In this document: positions 33,827-42,941 of the stretch, one piece after another
Numbering within the stretch: position 1 is the first letter of the stretch
How the letters are laid out: every line of letters starts with the position of its first letter
Assembly (NCBI RefSeq): GCF_000725545.1
Contig: NZ_JNZP01000016.1
Coordinates: 101,802 to 165,801, forward strand
DNA length: 64,000 nt
Direction of reading: 5' to 3'
Source: Streptomyces exfoliatus
GTDB taxonomy: Bacteria; Actinomycetota; Actinomycetes; Streptomycetales; Streptomycetaceae
The notes under the pieces: generated by a model
What the model was told of the DNA's origin: nothing
Seen by the model: the letters and a program-made list of their open reading frames with translations, nothing else
Database searches by the model: none
Translations under genes and position numbers: made by a program

Positions 33827-35583
33827 GCCACGAGACCCTCCTCGCCCGATGGCACGATCACATCACGCGGCGGGGTGATGCCTGTGCGGTGTCGGCACCC
33901 GACGGCGACCTGACTCACCGGGAGCTGGCCGACCAGGTGGCGGGCGTGCACCGGGCGCTGTCCGGATCCGCCACGGACGGTCCCGTGCTGGTGGTCTGCG
34001 CCGACCCGGTCCAGGCCCTCGTGGGCCTGCTCGCCTGTGCGCTCGCCGGGCAGACGGTGGCCCCCGTCGACGTGCGCCAACCCGCTGCCCGCTGGGCCGC
34101 CATCGTCGAGGACCTGCGCCCCGGCGCCGTTCTCGCGGACGCGCCGGGCGCGGCGGCGCTGGCCGCCGCCGGAGTGCGGGGCGTGCCCGTGCTGCGCGCG
34201 GACGCCTGCGCCCCCGTCGCCTGGGTGGCGCCGCATCTGGAGCCCGCGGCCCGCGCCGACGCCGGGTACGTCTACTTCACGTCCGGCACCACCGGCCGGC
34301 CCAAGGGCATCCGGGGCAGTCTGGCGGCCGTCGCCCACTTCGTCGACTGGGAGACCTCGGAGTTCTCGATCGGTGCGGGCACCCGCGTCTCCCTGCTGAC
34401 CTCGCCCGGGTTCGACGCCTTCCTGCGCGACGCCCTGGTCCCCCTGTGCGCGGGCGGCACCGTCTGCGTGGCCCCCACGCCCGAGCTGCCGGTCGGCGAT
34501 GCGCTCGTACGCTGGCTCGCCGAGCAGCGTGTCGAGGTGCTGCACTGCGTGCCCACGGTCTTCCGCACCCTGCGCACGGCCGGAGCCGCTGCCGGATCGC
34601 TGCCGGACCTGCGGGTGGCCCTCCTCGCCGGTGAGCCGGTGCGTGCCTCCGATGTCGCGTGGTGGCGGGGGCTGTTCGGCGACACGAAGGAACTCGTCAA
34701 CCTCTACGGGCCGTCCGAGACCACGATGACGAAGGTGTTCCGGCGGCTGGACGCCGCCGACGCCGTCGCGGAGACCGTGCCGGTCGGCCGGGCCATGCCC
34801 GGGGTCACGGTCCGGGTCCTGGTCGCCGGCGCCCCCGCGACCGACGCCATCGGCGAGATCGAGATCGAGGTGCCGTTCCCCCTGGCCGGCTACCTCGGCA
34901 CGGACGAGGGCGGCTTCCGGCTCCCCCACCGCTACCGGACCGGCGACCTCGGCCGGATCGGCGACGACGGCACCTTGGTGCTGCTCGGCCGCCGCGACCA
35001 GCAGGTCAAGGTCTCCGGCGTGCGGATCGAGCTGGGCGCGGTCGAAGAGGCCCTGCGTGACCACCCGGCCGTCCACGACGCCTGCGTGGTGACGGCCGAC
35101 CACGAGGACACCACGGTGCTCGGCGCGTACGTGGTGACCACCGACGCCACCAGTGACGAGGAGCTGCGCGCGCACGCGGCGCTGCGTCTGCCGTCGGGCC
35201 ACCTTCCGTCCGTCGTCGTCCGGCTGTCGGAGATCCCCCGCACACTGAGCGGCAAGGTGGACCGGCGGGCCTTGCCCCTGCTGGCAGCCGCCCGTTCGAC
35301 GGCGGAGGAGGACGCGCCCGGCACCCCGCTGGAGCGTGAGATCGCGGCTCTCTGGGCCGAACTGCTCCACCTCACCTCCGTGGGCCGCCTGGACGACTTC
35401 TCCCTGCTCGGCGGCACCTCCCTGGCGATGGCCCGGCTGTTGGACGCCCTGCGCACCCGGTTCGGCGTCGAGGTCACGCTGCGCTCCTTCCTCCTCGACC
35501 CGACCGTCGCGGGACTCGCGACGGTGATCGAGGACGCCCGTACCGGCGGCGGCACCCAGCTCCCGATGGAGGCCTCGGCATGA
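33823..35583 (+). CDS. NRPS loading protein, A-PCP
   Basis: 586-residue didomain that activates an amino acid and tethers it, probably starting the chain. GTG 33823 sits in the GTGA overlap with GGAG upstream. Motifs: A3 YFTSGTTGRPKGIRGS (about 149), unusual A4 region SPGFDAFLRDALVPLCAGG, A5 NLYGPSETTM (about 294), A7 HRYRTGDLG, A8 QVKVSGVRIELGAVEEAL, A10 TLSGKVDR. Carrier site FSLLGGTSLAMARL near residue 531. By-eye specificity residues: D, A, R, H, L, A, L, M, T, K, which I do not recognise. No condensation domain. The ATGA overlap couples it to the next synthetase, whose N-terminal C domain can accept its cargo. Confidence 0.9.
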   Translation: MSHETLLARWHDHITRRGDACAVSAPDGDLTHRELADQVAGVHRALSGSATDGPVLVVCADPVQALVGLLACALAGQTVAPVDVRQPAARWAAIVEDLRPGAVLADAPGAAALAAAGVRGVPVLRADACAPVAWVAPHLEPAARADAGYVYFTSGTTGRPKGIRGSLAAVAHFVDWETSEFSIGAGTRVSLLTSPGFDAFLRDALVPLCAGGTVCVAPTPELPVGDALVRWLAEQRVEVLHCVPTVFRTLRTAGAAAGSLPDLRVALLAGEPVRASDVAWWRGLFGDTKELVNLYGPSETTMTKVFRRLDAADAVAETVPVGRAMPGVTVRVLVAGAPATDAIGEIEIEVPFPLAGYLGTDEGGFRLPHRYRTGDLGRIGDDGTLVLLGRRDQQVKVSGVRIELGAVEEALRDHPAVHDACVVTADHEDTTVLGAYVVTTDATSDEELRAHAALRLPSGHLPSVVVRLSEIPRTLSGKVDRRALPLLAAARSTAEEDAPGTPLEREIAALWAELLHLTSVGRLDDFSLLGGTSLAMARLLDALRTRFGVEVTLRSFLLDPTVAGLATVIEDARTGGGTQLPMEASA

Positions 35584-38500
35584 GCCGCCCCCAGCCGTTC
35601 ACCCGGCGGTCCGCGCGCGACCGCGCCCCGCTCAGCCACGCCCAGGCCGCGATCTGGCGGGCGGAGCAGGTACGTCCGGGCACCGCGCTGCACAACGAGA
35701 CCGCCGCCTTCCGGCTGACGGGTCCGCTGGACGTCGCCGCGCTGGAGCAGGCCCTGGCCGACCTGGCCGTCCGGCACGAGGTGATGCGCTGCTCCGTGGC
35801 GGCGGACGAGTCGGGCATGCCCTGGCAGCACTTCGCCGAGCGGGTCGGCTCGACCGTCGTGCTGGAGGACCTGTCCGCGCTGCCCCGGGGCGAGCGGCCC
35901 GAGCGGCTGGCCGGGCGGATGGCCGAGGCCGCCGCCGTCCCCTTCGACCTCGGCAGTCCTCCGCTGCTGCGCACCCACCTCTTCCGGCTCGGCGAGGCGG
36001 AGCACCTGCTGATGTTCGTGGCCCACCACATCGTGGTGGACGCCTGGGCGTTCGGGGTCTTCCTGGAAGCCCTCGCCGACCGCTACACCGTGCGGACCAC
36101 CGGCTCCGGGAGCGCGGACGAGAGCGAGGCCAGGAACGCCGTCGCGGAGGTCGACTTCGGTGACTACGCCGTCTGGCAGCGTGCCGGGGACGCCACCCGC
36201 GGCGGCCTGGACCACTGGCGCGAGCGTCTCGGCGGGGAGCTGCCCGTACTCGCGCTCCCCACGGACCAGCCCCGGGCGGACCGCACCGACGTATCCGGTG
36301 CCGTCCACCGCGTCTCTCTGCCCCCCGACCTCGTGACGCGGCTGTCCGCGCTGGGTCGCGGTGAGAGGGCCACCCTGCCCACCGTGCTGCTGACCGCGTT
36401 CTGCGCGGTGGTGCAGCGGTTCACCGGCCAGGACGACCTGATCGTGGGCATGCCGGTGGCCACCCGCAACCTGCCCCGGCTCTCCTCGGTGATCGGCCCC
36501 CTGCTCAATGTCATGGCCCACCGCGCCGATCTCTCCGGCGAGCCGACCTTCCGGGCCGCCCTGCAGCGGACCCGGCTGGCGCTGAAGGCCGATCTGGCCC
36601 ACCGCGACACCCCGTTCGACACCGTCGTCACCGACCTCGGCCGCGCGTCCGGCCCGGGCCGGGGCCCGCTCTTCCAGGTGATGTACGCCTTCCACAGCGG
36701 CCCGACGACTGCCCTTGAGCTGCCCGGGCTGGAGACGGTGCCCGCGCTCTCGCACAGCGGCACGGCCAAGTACGACATGTCGCTCTTCCTGCGGCCACGG
36801 CCCTCCGGCGAGCTGGAGCTCGACCTCGAGTACCGCACCGGCCTGTTCGGTGCGCAGAGCGCGGCAGAGTTCGCCGACGCGCTGCTGTGCCTTGTCGGCG
36901 CCGCTGCCGAGGAGCCGGACCGCCCGCTCGCCGAACTCCCGGTGATGACCGCGCGGCAGAGGCGGCGCGTCCTGACCGGCTTCAACTCCGACGACGCGGC
37001 GACCACCCCCTGGGGCACCGTCGACGAGGCCGTGCGCCTTCGGGCCGCGGTCGACGGCGGAGCGCCCGCCGTGCGGCAGGGCGCGACCGTTCTCGACTAC
37101 ACGGCCCTCGACACCTGCGCGGACCGCATCGCCGACGCGCTCGGCGCCGTGGCGGACGAGCGGATCGCCGTACGGGTGCGCCGCACCGCCCACCTGGTCC
37201 CCCTGCTGCTGGGCATCTGGCGTGCCGGCGCGGCCTTCGTGCCGCTCGACGAGGGGCTGCCCACAGAGCGGGCCGCCCATATGCTGCACGACAGCGGAGC
37301 CTGCCTGCTCGTCACCGACGACCCCGCCGACGAGGCCTGGGGCGTCCCCACGGTCTCCCTCGCGGCGCTGCTGGCCGCCGACGCGGCGCCTGCGGCGACC
37401 GCCGGTCCGCCGGGGGCGGCTCCCGACGGCATCGCCTATCTGATGTACACCTCGGGCTCCACGGGCACCCCCAAGGGCGTGGCCGTGCCGCACAGCTGCG
37501 TCGCCAACCTCCTGCACAGCGTCACCCTGCAACCGGGCATCGGACCCGAGGACGTCCTGGTCGCGGTGACCTCGCTGTCCTTCGACATCTCGGTGCTCGA
37601 ACTCTTCGCCCCGCTGACAGCGGGTGGGCAGGTCGTGGTGGCCCCGCGCGAGTCGGTGCGCGACACCGATGCCCTGGGCGCGCTGCTGCGCACGAGCGGG
37701 GCCACCGTGATGCAGGCCACGCCGTCCCTGTGGACGGCACTGGTGAGCGGCGGCTGGCCGGGCCTACCCGGGCTGCGGGCGCTCAGCGGCGGCGAGGCAC
37801 TGCCCCAGAACCTCGCCGAGCGGCTGCTCGAACTGACCGACGAGGTGTGGAACCTCTACGGGCCGACCGAGACGACCATCTGGTCGACCGTCGCCCGGAT
37901 CCTGCCCGGGGAGCAGGTCACGGTGGGACGCCCGGTGGCCCGCACCGTCTGCTACGTCCTGGACCGGGACGGCCGTCCCGTCCCGCGCGGCGCCACGGGC
38001 GAGCTGGTCATCGGCGGCGCCGGGGTGACGGCCGGCTACTGGCGGCGGCCGGACCTCACGTCCTCGGCCTTCGGCCCGGACCCCGTGGACCCGACGGGCG
38101 GCACCGTCTACCGGACCGGGGACCTGGCGCGACACCTGCCCGACGGGCGGATCTGTGTGGTCGGGCGGGCCGACCAGCAGGTCAAGATCCTCGGTCACCG
38201 CGTCGAGCTCGGCGAGACGGAGCAGTACCTCGGTGACCACCCGTCGGTGGGCCAGGCGGTCGTCGTCATGGACCGCGAGCACCAGCCAGGTCCGCGGCTG
38301 GTCGCCTTCGTCACCGCGGCGGCACGGCCACCCGCCGGGACCCGTGACGGCGGCGGCATCGACCCCGCCGAGCTGCGGCGCCATCTCGCTGCCCGGCTGC
38401 CCGCCGCCGCCATCCCCTCGGCCTTCGTGTGCCTGCCCGAGCTGCCGCTGAACACCAGCGGCAAGGTCGACCGGCCGGCGCTGGCCCGGGCCGCCGGTGA

Positions 38501-41500
38501 GGTGGGCGCGTCCACGGCCGGGCGATCGGCGCCGGTCACCGCCGCGGAGCAGCGGATCGCCGCCGTCTGGGCCGACGTACTCGCCCTGCCCGTCGCATCG
38601 GTGGGCCTCGACGACGACTTCCTGGCCGCGGGCGGCAACTCCATCTCCGCCACCCGGCTGCTCGCCCGGCTCGCCTCGGACCTGGGCTCCGCGCCCACGC
38701 TCGCCGAGTTCTACGCGGACCCGGTGCTGCGGACGCTGGCGGCCCAGGACTCCGGGACTCCGCCGCCGGCGCCGCCGCAGGTGCGCTACGGCACCGCAGG
38801 ACCGGTGGTGCCGCTCACCGACCAGCAGCGCCAGCTGTGGCTGCTGCACCGGTTGGACGAGGACAGCGCCGCCTACAACCTGGCGGCCCGGCTCACCCTG
38901 CCGGACGCGCCCGACGAGGCGGCACTCACCGCGGCGCTCGCCGATCTGGTGGACCGGCACCAGGTCCTGTCCGCACGGTGCGAACTGCGCGACGGCACCC
39001 CCGTGATGGTGTACGAACCCGCCGCGCCCGTCCCCCTCGACGTGGTCGATCTGCGCGGAGCGGAGGGTGCCGACGCGCGCTCGCTCGCACAGCTGGCCGA
39101 GGCCGAGGCGGTACGCCCCTTCGACCTGGCCACCGGACCGCTGCTGCGCGCCACCCTGGTGCGGACCGCCGCGGACGGGGCCACGCTGCTGGTCACCGCC
39201 CACCACATCGCGGTGGACGGCTGGTCGATCAGCATCGCGGTCGGCGATCTGGCTGCCTTCTACTCGGCCCGGCGGTACGGCACCGCGGCGCCCGAACCGC
39301 TGCCCGCCGGTTTCCGGGAGTACGCGGCCGACCAGGCCGGGCCCTCCGCGCAGGCGTCACGCGCCGAGCACCTCGCGTACTGGACCGAACGTCTGGCGGG
39401 TCACTCGGGTGTCCTGGAGCTGCCCGCCGACCTCGGCCGGCCCGCCGCACGGGCCACGGAGGGAGCCGCGCTGCCGGTCCGGCTGCCGCAGGAGCTCGCG
39501 GCCCGGCTGCGTGAGACCGCGTCGGCCGCACGCACGACGCCGTTCACCGTCCTGCTCGCCGCGTTCGCCGCACTGCTGGGCCGTTACGCGGACACCGACG
39601 ACGTGGTGGTCGGCGTGCCGGTGGCGGGCCGCGGGCCGGCCGAACTCGACCAGGTGGTGGGCTGTTTCACCAACACCCTGCCGGTGCGGATCGACCTGTC
39701 GGGATCGCCGTCCTTCACCGAGCTGGTCACGCGCACGGGCCGCTCACTGGCGGCGGACCTGGATCATCCGCTCGTCCCCTTCGACCGGCTGGTCTCGGCG
39801 CTGGAACTCCCCCGGGACCCGGCCCGGCCGCCGCTGGCCCAGGCGATGCTCGTCTTCCAGAACACCCCCGTGGCCGCGGCCGGTCCGGGTGGCGTGCTGG
39901 GCACGCTTGCGCCGACCGGCACCCGGACCGCCAAGTACGACCTGACGCTCTCGCTGACCGATGGCCCCCTGGCGCTGGAAGGGGAGCTGGAGTATGCGAG
40001 CACCCGGTTCAGCCGGGGCCAGGCGGGACGGTTCGCTGACCACTTCCACCTGGTGCTGCGGGCCGCGCTCGCGGAGCCCGGGGCGTCGCTGGACGGCCTG
40101 GACCTGTCGGAGGCGGTCGCCGGACCGGTGGTGAGCGGCCCGGGCCGGGCCGACCACCCCGTCCCCGTCCACGAGGTGTTCCGCCGTCAAGCCGCGGCCG
40201 CTCCCGGGGCGGTGGCCGTCCGGCACGGAGCCGAGGAGATCGGCTACGGGGCGCTCGACGGGTGGAGCGACCGGATCGCGGCCCGGCTGCGCGGGCTGGG
40301 CGCGGGCCCGGGACGCTTCGTCTCGGTGCTGCTGCCCACCGGCATCGTCCAGACCGCCGCCATCCTGGGCATCGCCAAGACCGGTGCGGCCTTCGCCGTC
40401 CTGGACGGGTCCGATCCCAGCCTCCGGCTGCACACCGTGCTGACCGATGCCGAGCCCCTGTGCGTCCTGGCGGCCCAGGACGTGGTCGCCGGCCACCCCA
40501 CGCTGCTGGACCGGGACGCGGCACGGTTCGGGGGCTTCCCCCTGGAGTTCCTGGATCCGGCGCTGCCGTCCGCCGGGGAGGAGACGGCGCCGGAGCGTAC
40601 GACAGCGGACTCGGGCATGGTCCCGGGCGCCACGGCCGACGATCCGCTCTGTCTCGTCTACACGTCGGGCTCCACGGGCCTGCCCAAGGGCATCGCCCTG
40701 CCACAGGCCACTCTGGCCCAGTTCGCCGACTGGCAGCGCCGGGAGTTCGGTGCCCGCTCCGGCAGCCGGATCGCCCAGTGGGCTCCGTTCACCTACGACG
40801 CCGCCTATACGGAGGTGTTCGCCGCGCTCTGCTCGGGGGCCACGCTGTGCGTACCGCCGGACGGGGTACGGCGGGACCCGGTGGAGATGGCGCGGTGGCT
40901 CCGCGAGGAGCGGATCACCCAGATCCAGCTGGTCCCGGCCTTCTTCCAGCTCGTCGCCGAGGTCCTGGAGGCCCAGGGTGCGGACCTGCCGGACCTGGAG
41001 CACCTGCTACTGGCCGGCGAGGTGCTGCCCGTGGCGCTGGCCCATGACTGGGCGCACAGGCCGGTCCGGCCGCGGATCCACAACCTGTACGGGCCGACGG
41101 AGTGCGTACTGGCCACGCACCGGGAGCTGCTGCCGGGCGAGGAGTTCGCCGCCTCGGTGCCCATCGGCAAGCCGATCCCGGGCCGCTCCGCGGTGGTCCT
41201 CGACTCCAAGGGACGGACCTGCCCGGTGGGGGTCACCGGCGAGATCCATCTGCGCAGCGAGTTCCTGGCCGGCGGCTACCACCGCAGGCCCGAGGAGTCC
41301 CGCGCGGCGTACGTACCGGATCCGCGGGAGCCCGGCGCCACGTTGTACCGCACCGGCGACCTGGGCCGACTGCTGCCCGAGGGCGGACTCGCGTTCGCCG
41401 GACGGCTGGGCAGCCAGATCAAGATCCGCGGGAACCGGGTCGAACTGGAGGAGATCGAGGCCGTGCTCGAGGCGCACCCGCAGGTGCGTGAGGCGGCCGC

Positions 41501-42068
41501 GGCCGTCCACCGGATCGGCGGAACGCAGCGGCTGACGGCATACGCGGTGGCCGCCGAAGGCGTGACCGCGTCGGCGCTGCGCACCCATCTCGCGGAGCGG
41601 CTACCCGCCGCCGCGGTGCCGGAGAGCGTGCGGCTGTTGGAGGCCCTGCCCCGCACCCGGACCAACAAGCGGGACCGTGCCCGGCTGCCGCTGCCCGAGG
41701 CACCCGAAGCGGACCTCACGGGAGGCGCCCCCGCGCTGTCGGGCCCGGAGCAGACGATCGCCGACGCCTGGCGGGAGCTTCTCGGGACCGAGGCGATCGG
41801 CCGGCACGTCAACTTCTTCGAGGCCGGGGGTGACTCGATGCTCGCGGCCAAGCTGCAGATCGAACTCACCCGGCGACTGGGCCGACCGGTGCGGCTGGTG
41901 GACGTCTTCGCCCGGCCCACCATCGCCGAGTTCGCCGCCGCCCTCGGTGCGCTGGAGGTCACGGACACGGTGGGGGTGCCGGAGGCCGCGCAGCAGCGGA
42001 GCGACCGGCGGCGGGCCGCGCTGAACGGCCGGGCCCGGGCCCGGCGGGCGGCGCGGGACGCGGGCTGA
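35580..42068 (+). CDS. NRPS, C-A(Gly)-PCP-C-A-PCP
   Basis: 2162-residue two-module peptide synthetase. C1 (15-440; HHIVVDAW near 148), A1 (460-970; YTSGSTGTPKG about 622, FDISVLELF 666, NLYGPTETTIWS 759, NTSGKVDR 957), PCP1 (AAGGNSISATRL about 1016), C2 (1075-1510; HHIAVDGWS 1207), A2 (1530-2040; YTSGSTGLPKG 1692, A4 YDAAYTEVF 1738, NLYGPTECVL 1836, A10 TNKRDR), PCP2 (EAGGDSMLAAKL 2081). A1 residues read D,I,L,Q,L,G,L,I,W,K, the known glycine code. A2 reads D,A,T,Q,L,A,L,L,A,K, which I cannot assign; its A10 lacks the usual NGKxDR but keeps Lys. The basic C-terminal tail (RSDRRRAALNGRARARRA) may dock to the next protein. Starts in the ATGA overlap. Confidence 0.94.
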   Translation: MSRPQPFTRRSARDRAPLSHAQAAIWRAEQVRPGTALHNETAAFRLTGPLDVAALEQALADLAVRHEVMRCSVAADESGMPWQHFAERVGSTVVLEDLSALPRGERPERLAGRMAEAAAVPFDLGSPPLLRTHLFRLGEAEHLLMFVAHHIVVDAWAFGVFLEALADRYTVRTTGSGSADESEARNAVAEVDFGDYAVWQRAGDATRGGLDHWRERLGGELPVLALPTDQPRADRTDVSGAVHRVSLPPDLVTRLSALGRGERATLPTVLLTAFCAVVQRFTGQDDLIVGMPVATRNLPRLSSVIGPLLNVMAHRADLSGEPTFRAALQRTRLALKADLAHRDTPFDTVVTDLGRASGPGRGPLFQVMYAFHSGPTTALELPGLETVPALSHSGTAKYDMSLFLRPRPSGELELDLEYRTGLFGAQSAAEFADALLCLVGAAAEEPDRPLAELPVMTARQRRRVLTGFNSDDAATTPWGTVDEAVRLRAAVDGGAPAVRQGATVLDYTALDTCADRIADALGAVADERIAVRVRRTAHLVPLLLGIWRAGAAFVPLDEGLPTERAAHMLHDSGACLLVTDDPADEAWGVPTVSLAALLAADAAPAATAGPPGAAPDGIAYLMYTSGSTGTPKGVAVPHSCVANLLHSVTLQPGIGPEDVLVAVTSLSFDISVLELFAPLTAGGQVVVAPRESVRDTDALGALLRTSGATVMQATPSLWTALVSGGWPGLPGLRALSGGEALPQNLAERLLELTDEVWNLYGPTETTIWSTVARILPGEQVTVGRPVARTVCYVLDRDGRPVPRGATGELVIGGAGVTAGYWRRPDLTSSAFGPDPVDPTGGTVYRTGDLARHLPDGRICVVGRADQQVKILGHRVELGETEQYLGDHPSVGQAVVVMDREHQPGPRLVAFVTAAARPPAGTRDGGGIDPAELRRHLAARLPAAAIPSAFVCLPELPLNTSGKVDRPALARAAGEVGASTAGRSAPVTAAEQRIAAVWADVLALPVASVGLDDDFLAAGGNSISATRLLARLASDLGSAPTLAEFYADPVLRTLAAQDSGTPPPAPPQVRYGTAGPVVPLTDQQRQLWLLHRLDEDSAAYNLAARLTLPDAPDEAALTAALADLVDRHQVLSARCELRDGTPVMVYEPAAPVPLDVVDLRGAEGADARSLAQLAEAEAVRPFDLATGPLLRATLVRTAADGATLLVTAHHIAVDGWSISIAVGDLAAFYSARRYGTAAPEPLPAGFREYAADQAGPSAQASRAEHLAYWTERLAGHSGVLELPADLGRPAARATEGAALPVRLPQELAARLRETASAARTTPFTVLLAAFAALLGRYADTDDVVVGVPVAGRGPAELDQVVGCFTNTLPVRIDLSGSPSFTELVTRTGRSLAADLDHPLVPFDRLVSALELPRDPARPPLAQAMLVFQNTPVAAAGPGGVLGTLAPTGTRTAKYDLTLSLTDGPLALEGELEYASTRFSRGQAGRFADHFHLVLRAALAEPGASLDGLDLSEAVAGPVVSGPGRADHPVPVHEVFRRQAAAAPGAVAVRHGAEEIGYGALDGWSDRIAARLRGLGAGPGRFVSVLLPTGIVQTAAILGIAKTGAAFAVLDGSDPSLRLHTVLTDAEPLCVLAAQDVVAGHPTLLDRDAARFGGFPLEFLDPALPSAGEETAPERTTADSGMVPGATADDPLCLVYTSGSTGLPKGIALPQATLAQFADWQRREFGARSGSRIAQWAPFTYDAAYTEVFAALCSGATLCVPPDGVRRDPVEMARWLREERITQIQLVPAFFQLVAEVLEAQGADLPDLEHLLLAGEVLPVALAHDWAHRPVRPRIHNLYGPTECVLATHRELLPGEEFAASVPIGKPIPGRSAVVLDSKGRTCPVGVTGEIHLRSEFLAGGYHRRPEESRAAYVPDPREPGATLYRTGDLGRLLPEGGLAFAGRLGSQIKIRGNRVELEEIEAVLEAHPQVREAAAAVHRIGGTQRLTAYAVAAEGVTASALRTHLAERLPAAAVPESVRLLEALPRTRTNKRDRARLPLPEAPEADLTGGAPALSGPEQTIADAWRELLGTEAIGRHVNFFEAGGDSMLAAKLQIELTRRLGRPVRLVDVFARPTIAEFAAALGALEVTDTVGVPEAAQQRSDRRRAALNGRARARRAARDAG

Positions 42069-42151
42069 CCGCACACCGGCGGACACCGACACCGCACAGC
42101 AGCACAGGCAGACCAAGAAGTTCAGTCACGGACGCGTAGGAGAGAAACGGC

Positions 42152-42898
42152 ATGAGCGCGATGGACACCGACCTGGTGATGCAGGAGCTGGAGGGGCTCC
42201 TCGGTTCGACGGGGCTGGAGCGCGTCGAGGAGTGCCTGGCCATCCTGACCGGGCGCAGCGCCCCTCAGTACCTGCACGACGAGCAGGAGCCGACCCGGCT
42301 CTTCTTCCCCGGGATCAGCGCCCTGCCCTGGCACGACACCGCCACTCTGAGCTGGGTCGCCACGATGGAGGAGGCGTTCCCGCAGATCCGCACGGAATTC
42401 CGGGCGCTGCGCGAGGAGCAGGCGAGGTTCGCCCCGTACGAGGACATGTACACCAAGGAGCTCGGCTGGCAGGGCTGGGACACCTACCAGCTTTACCGCA
42501 ACGGCGAGTGGCGCGCCGAGGCCCGTGACCGTTGTCCGGTGACGGTGGAAGCGCTGGAGAAGACGCCGCACGGCCCGCGCGACGGCATGTTCACGATCCT
42601 CAACCCCGGCGTGCACATCACCCCGCACACGGGCGGGGTGAACCTGCTCCTCACCACGCACCTGCCGCTCGTGGTGCCGCCGGCGTGCTCCATCAAGGTC
42701 GCCGAGGACGAGCGCACCTGGCAGGAGGGCAAGGTCATCCTCTTCGACGACAGCTTCATCCACGAGGCGTGGAACCGGGGCACCGAGCAGCGCGCGGTCC
42801 TGTTGTGGGACGTCTGGCACCCGGAGCTGACCGACGTGGAGATCAAGGCGCTGAGCATCCTCATGCCGCGCTTCCAGCAGTACCTCATGGCCGTCTGA
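42152..42898 (+). CDS. Aspartyl/asparaginyl beta-hydroxylase-like dioxygenase
   Basis: Fe(II)/2-oxoglutarate oxygenase of 248 residues. The double-stranded beta-helix core shows NPGVHITPHTGG (about 153-164) with two histidines, and FDDSFIHEAWNRG (about 198-210) with the distal metal His, followed by RAVLLWDVWHPEL carrying the likely 2-oxoglutarate Arg. ATG 42152 follows a good GGAG site. It sits between the synthetase genes and is co-oriented, so it most likely hydroxylates the beta-carbon of a free or carrier-bound residue such as Asp or Asn. Substrate is inferred from family and from the asparagine synthetase and racemase in the same operon. Confidence 0.88.
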   Translation: MSAMDTDLVMQELEGLLGSTGLERVEECLAILTGRSAPQYLHDEQEPTRLFFPGISALPWHDTATLSWVATMEEAFPQIRTEFRALREEQARFAPYEDMYTKELGWQGWDTYQLYRNGEWRAEARDRCPVTVEALEKTPHGPRDGMFTILNPGVHITPHTGGVNLLLTTHLPLVVPPACSIKVAEDERTWQEGKVILFDDSFIHEAWNRGTEQRAVLLWDVWHPELTDVEIKALSILMPRFQQYLMAV

Positions 42899-42941
42899 GG
42901 CCCGGCGCACCGACTCTCACCACATCTTGACGGAGTACACC

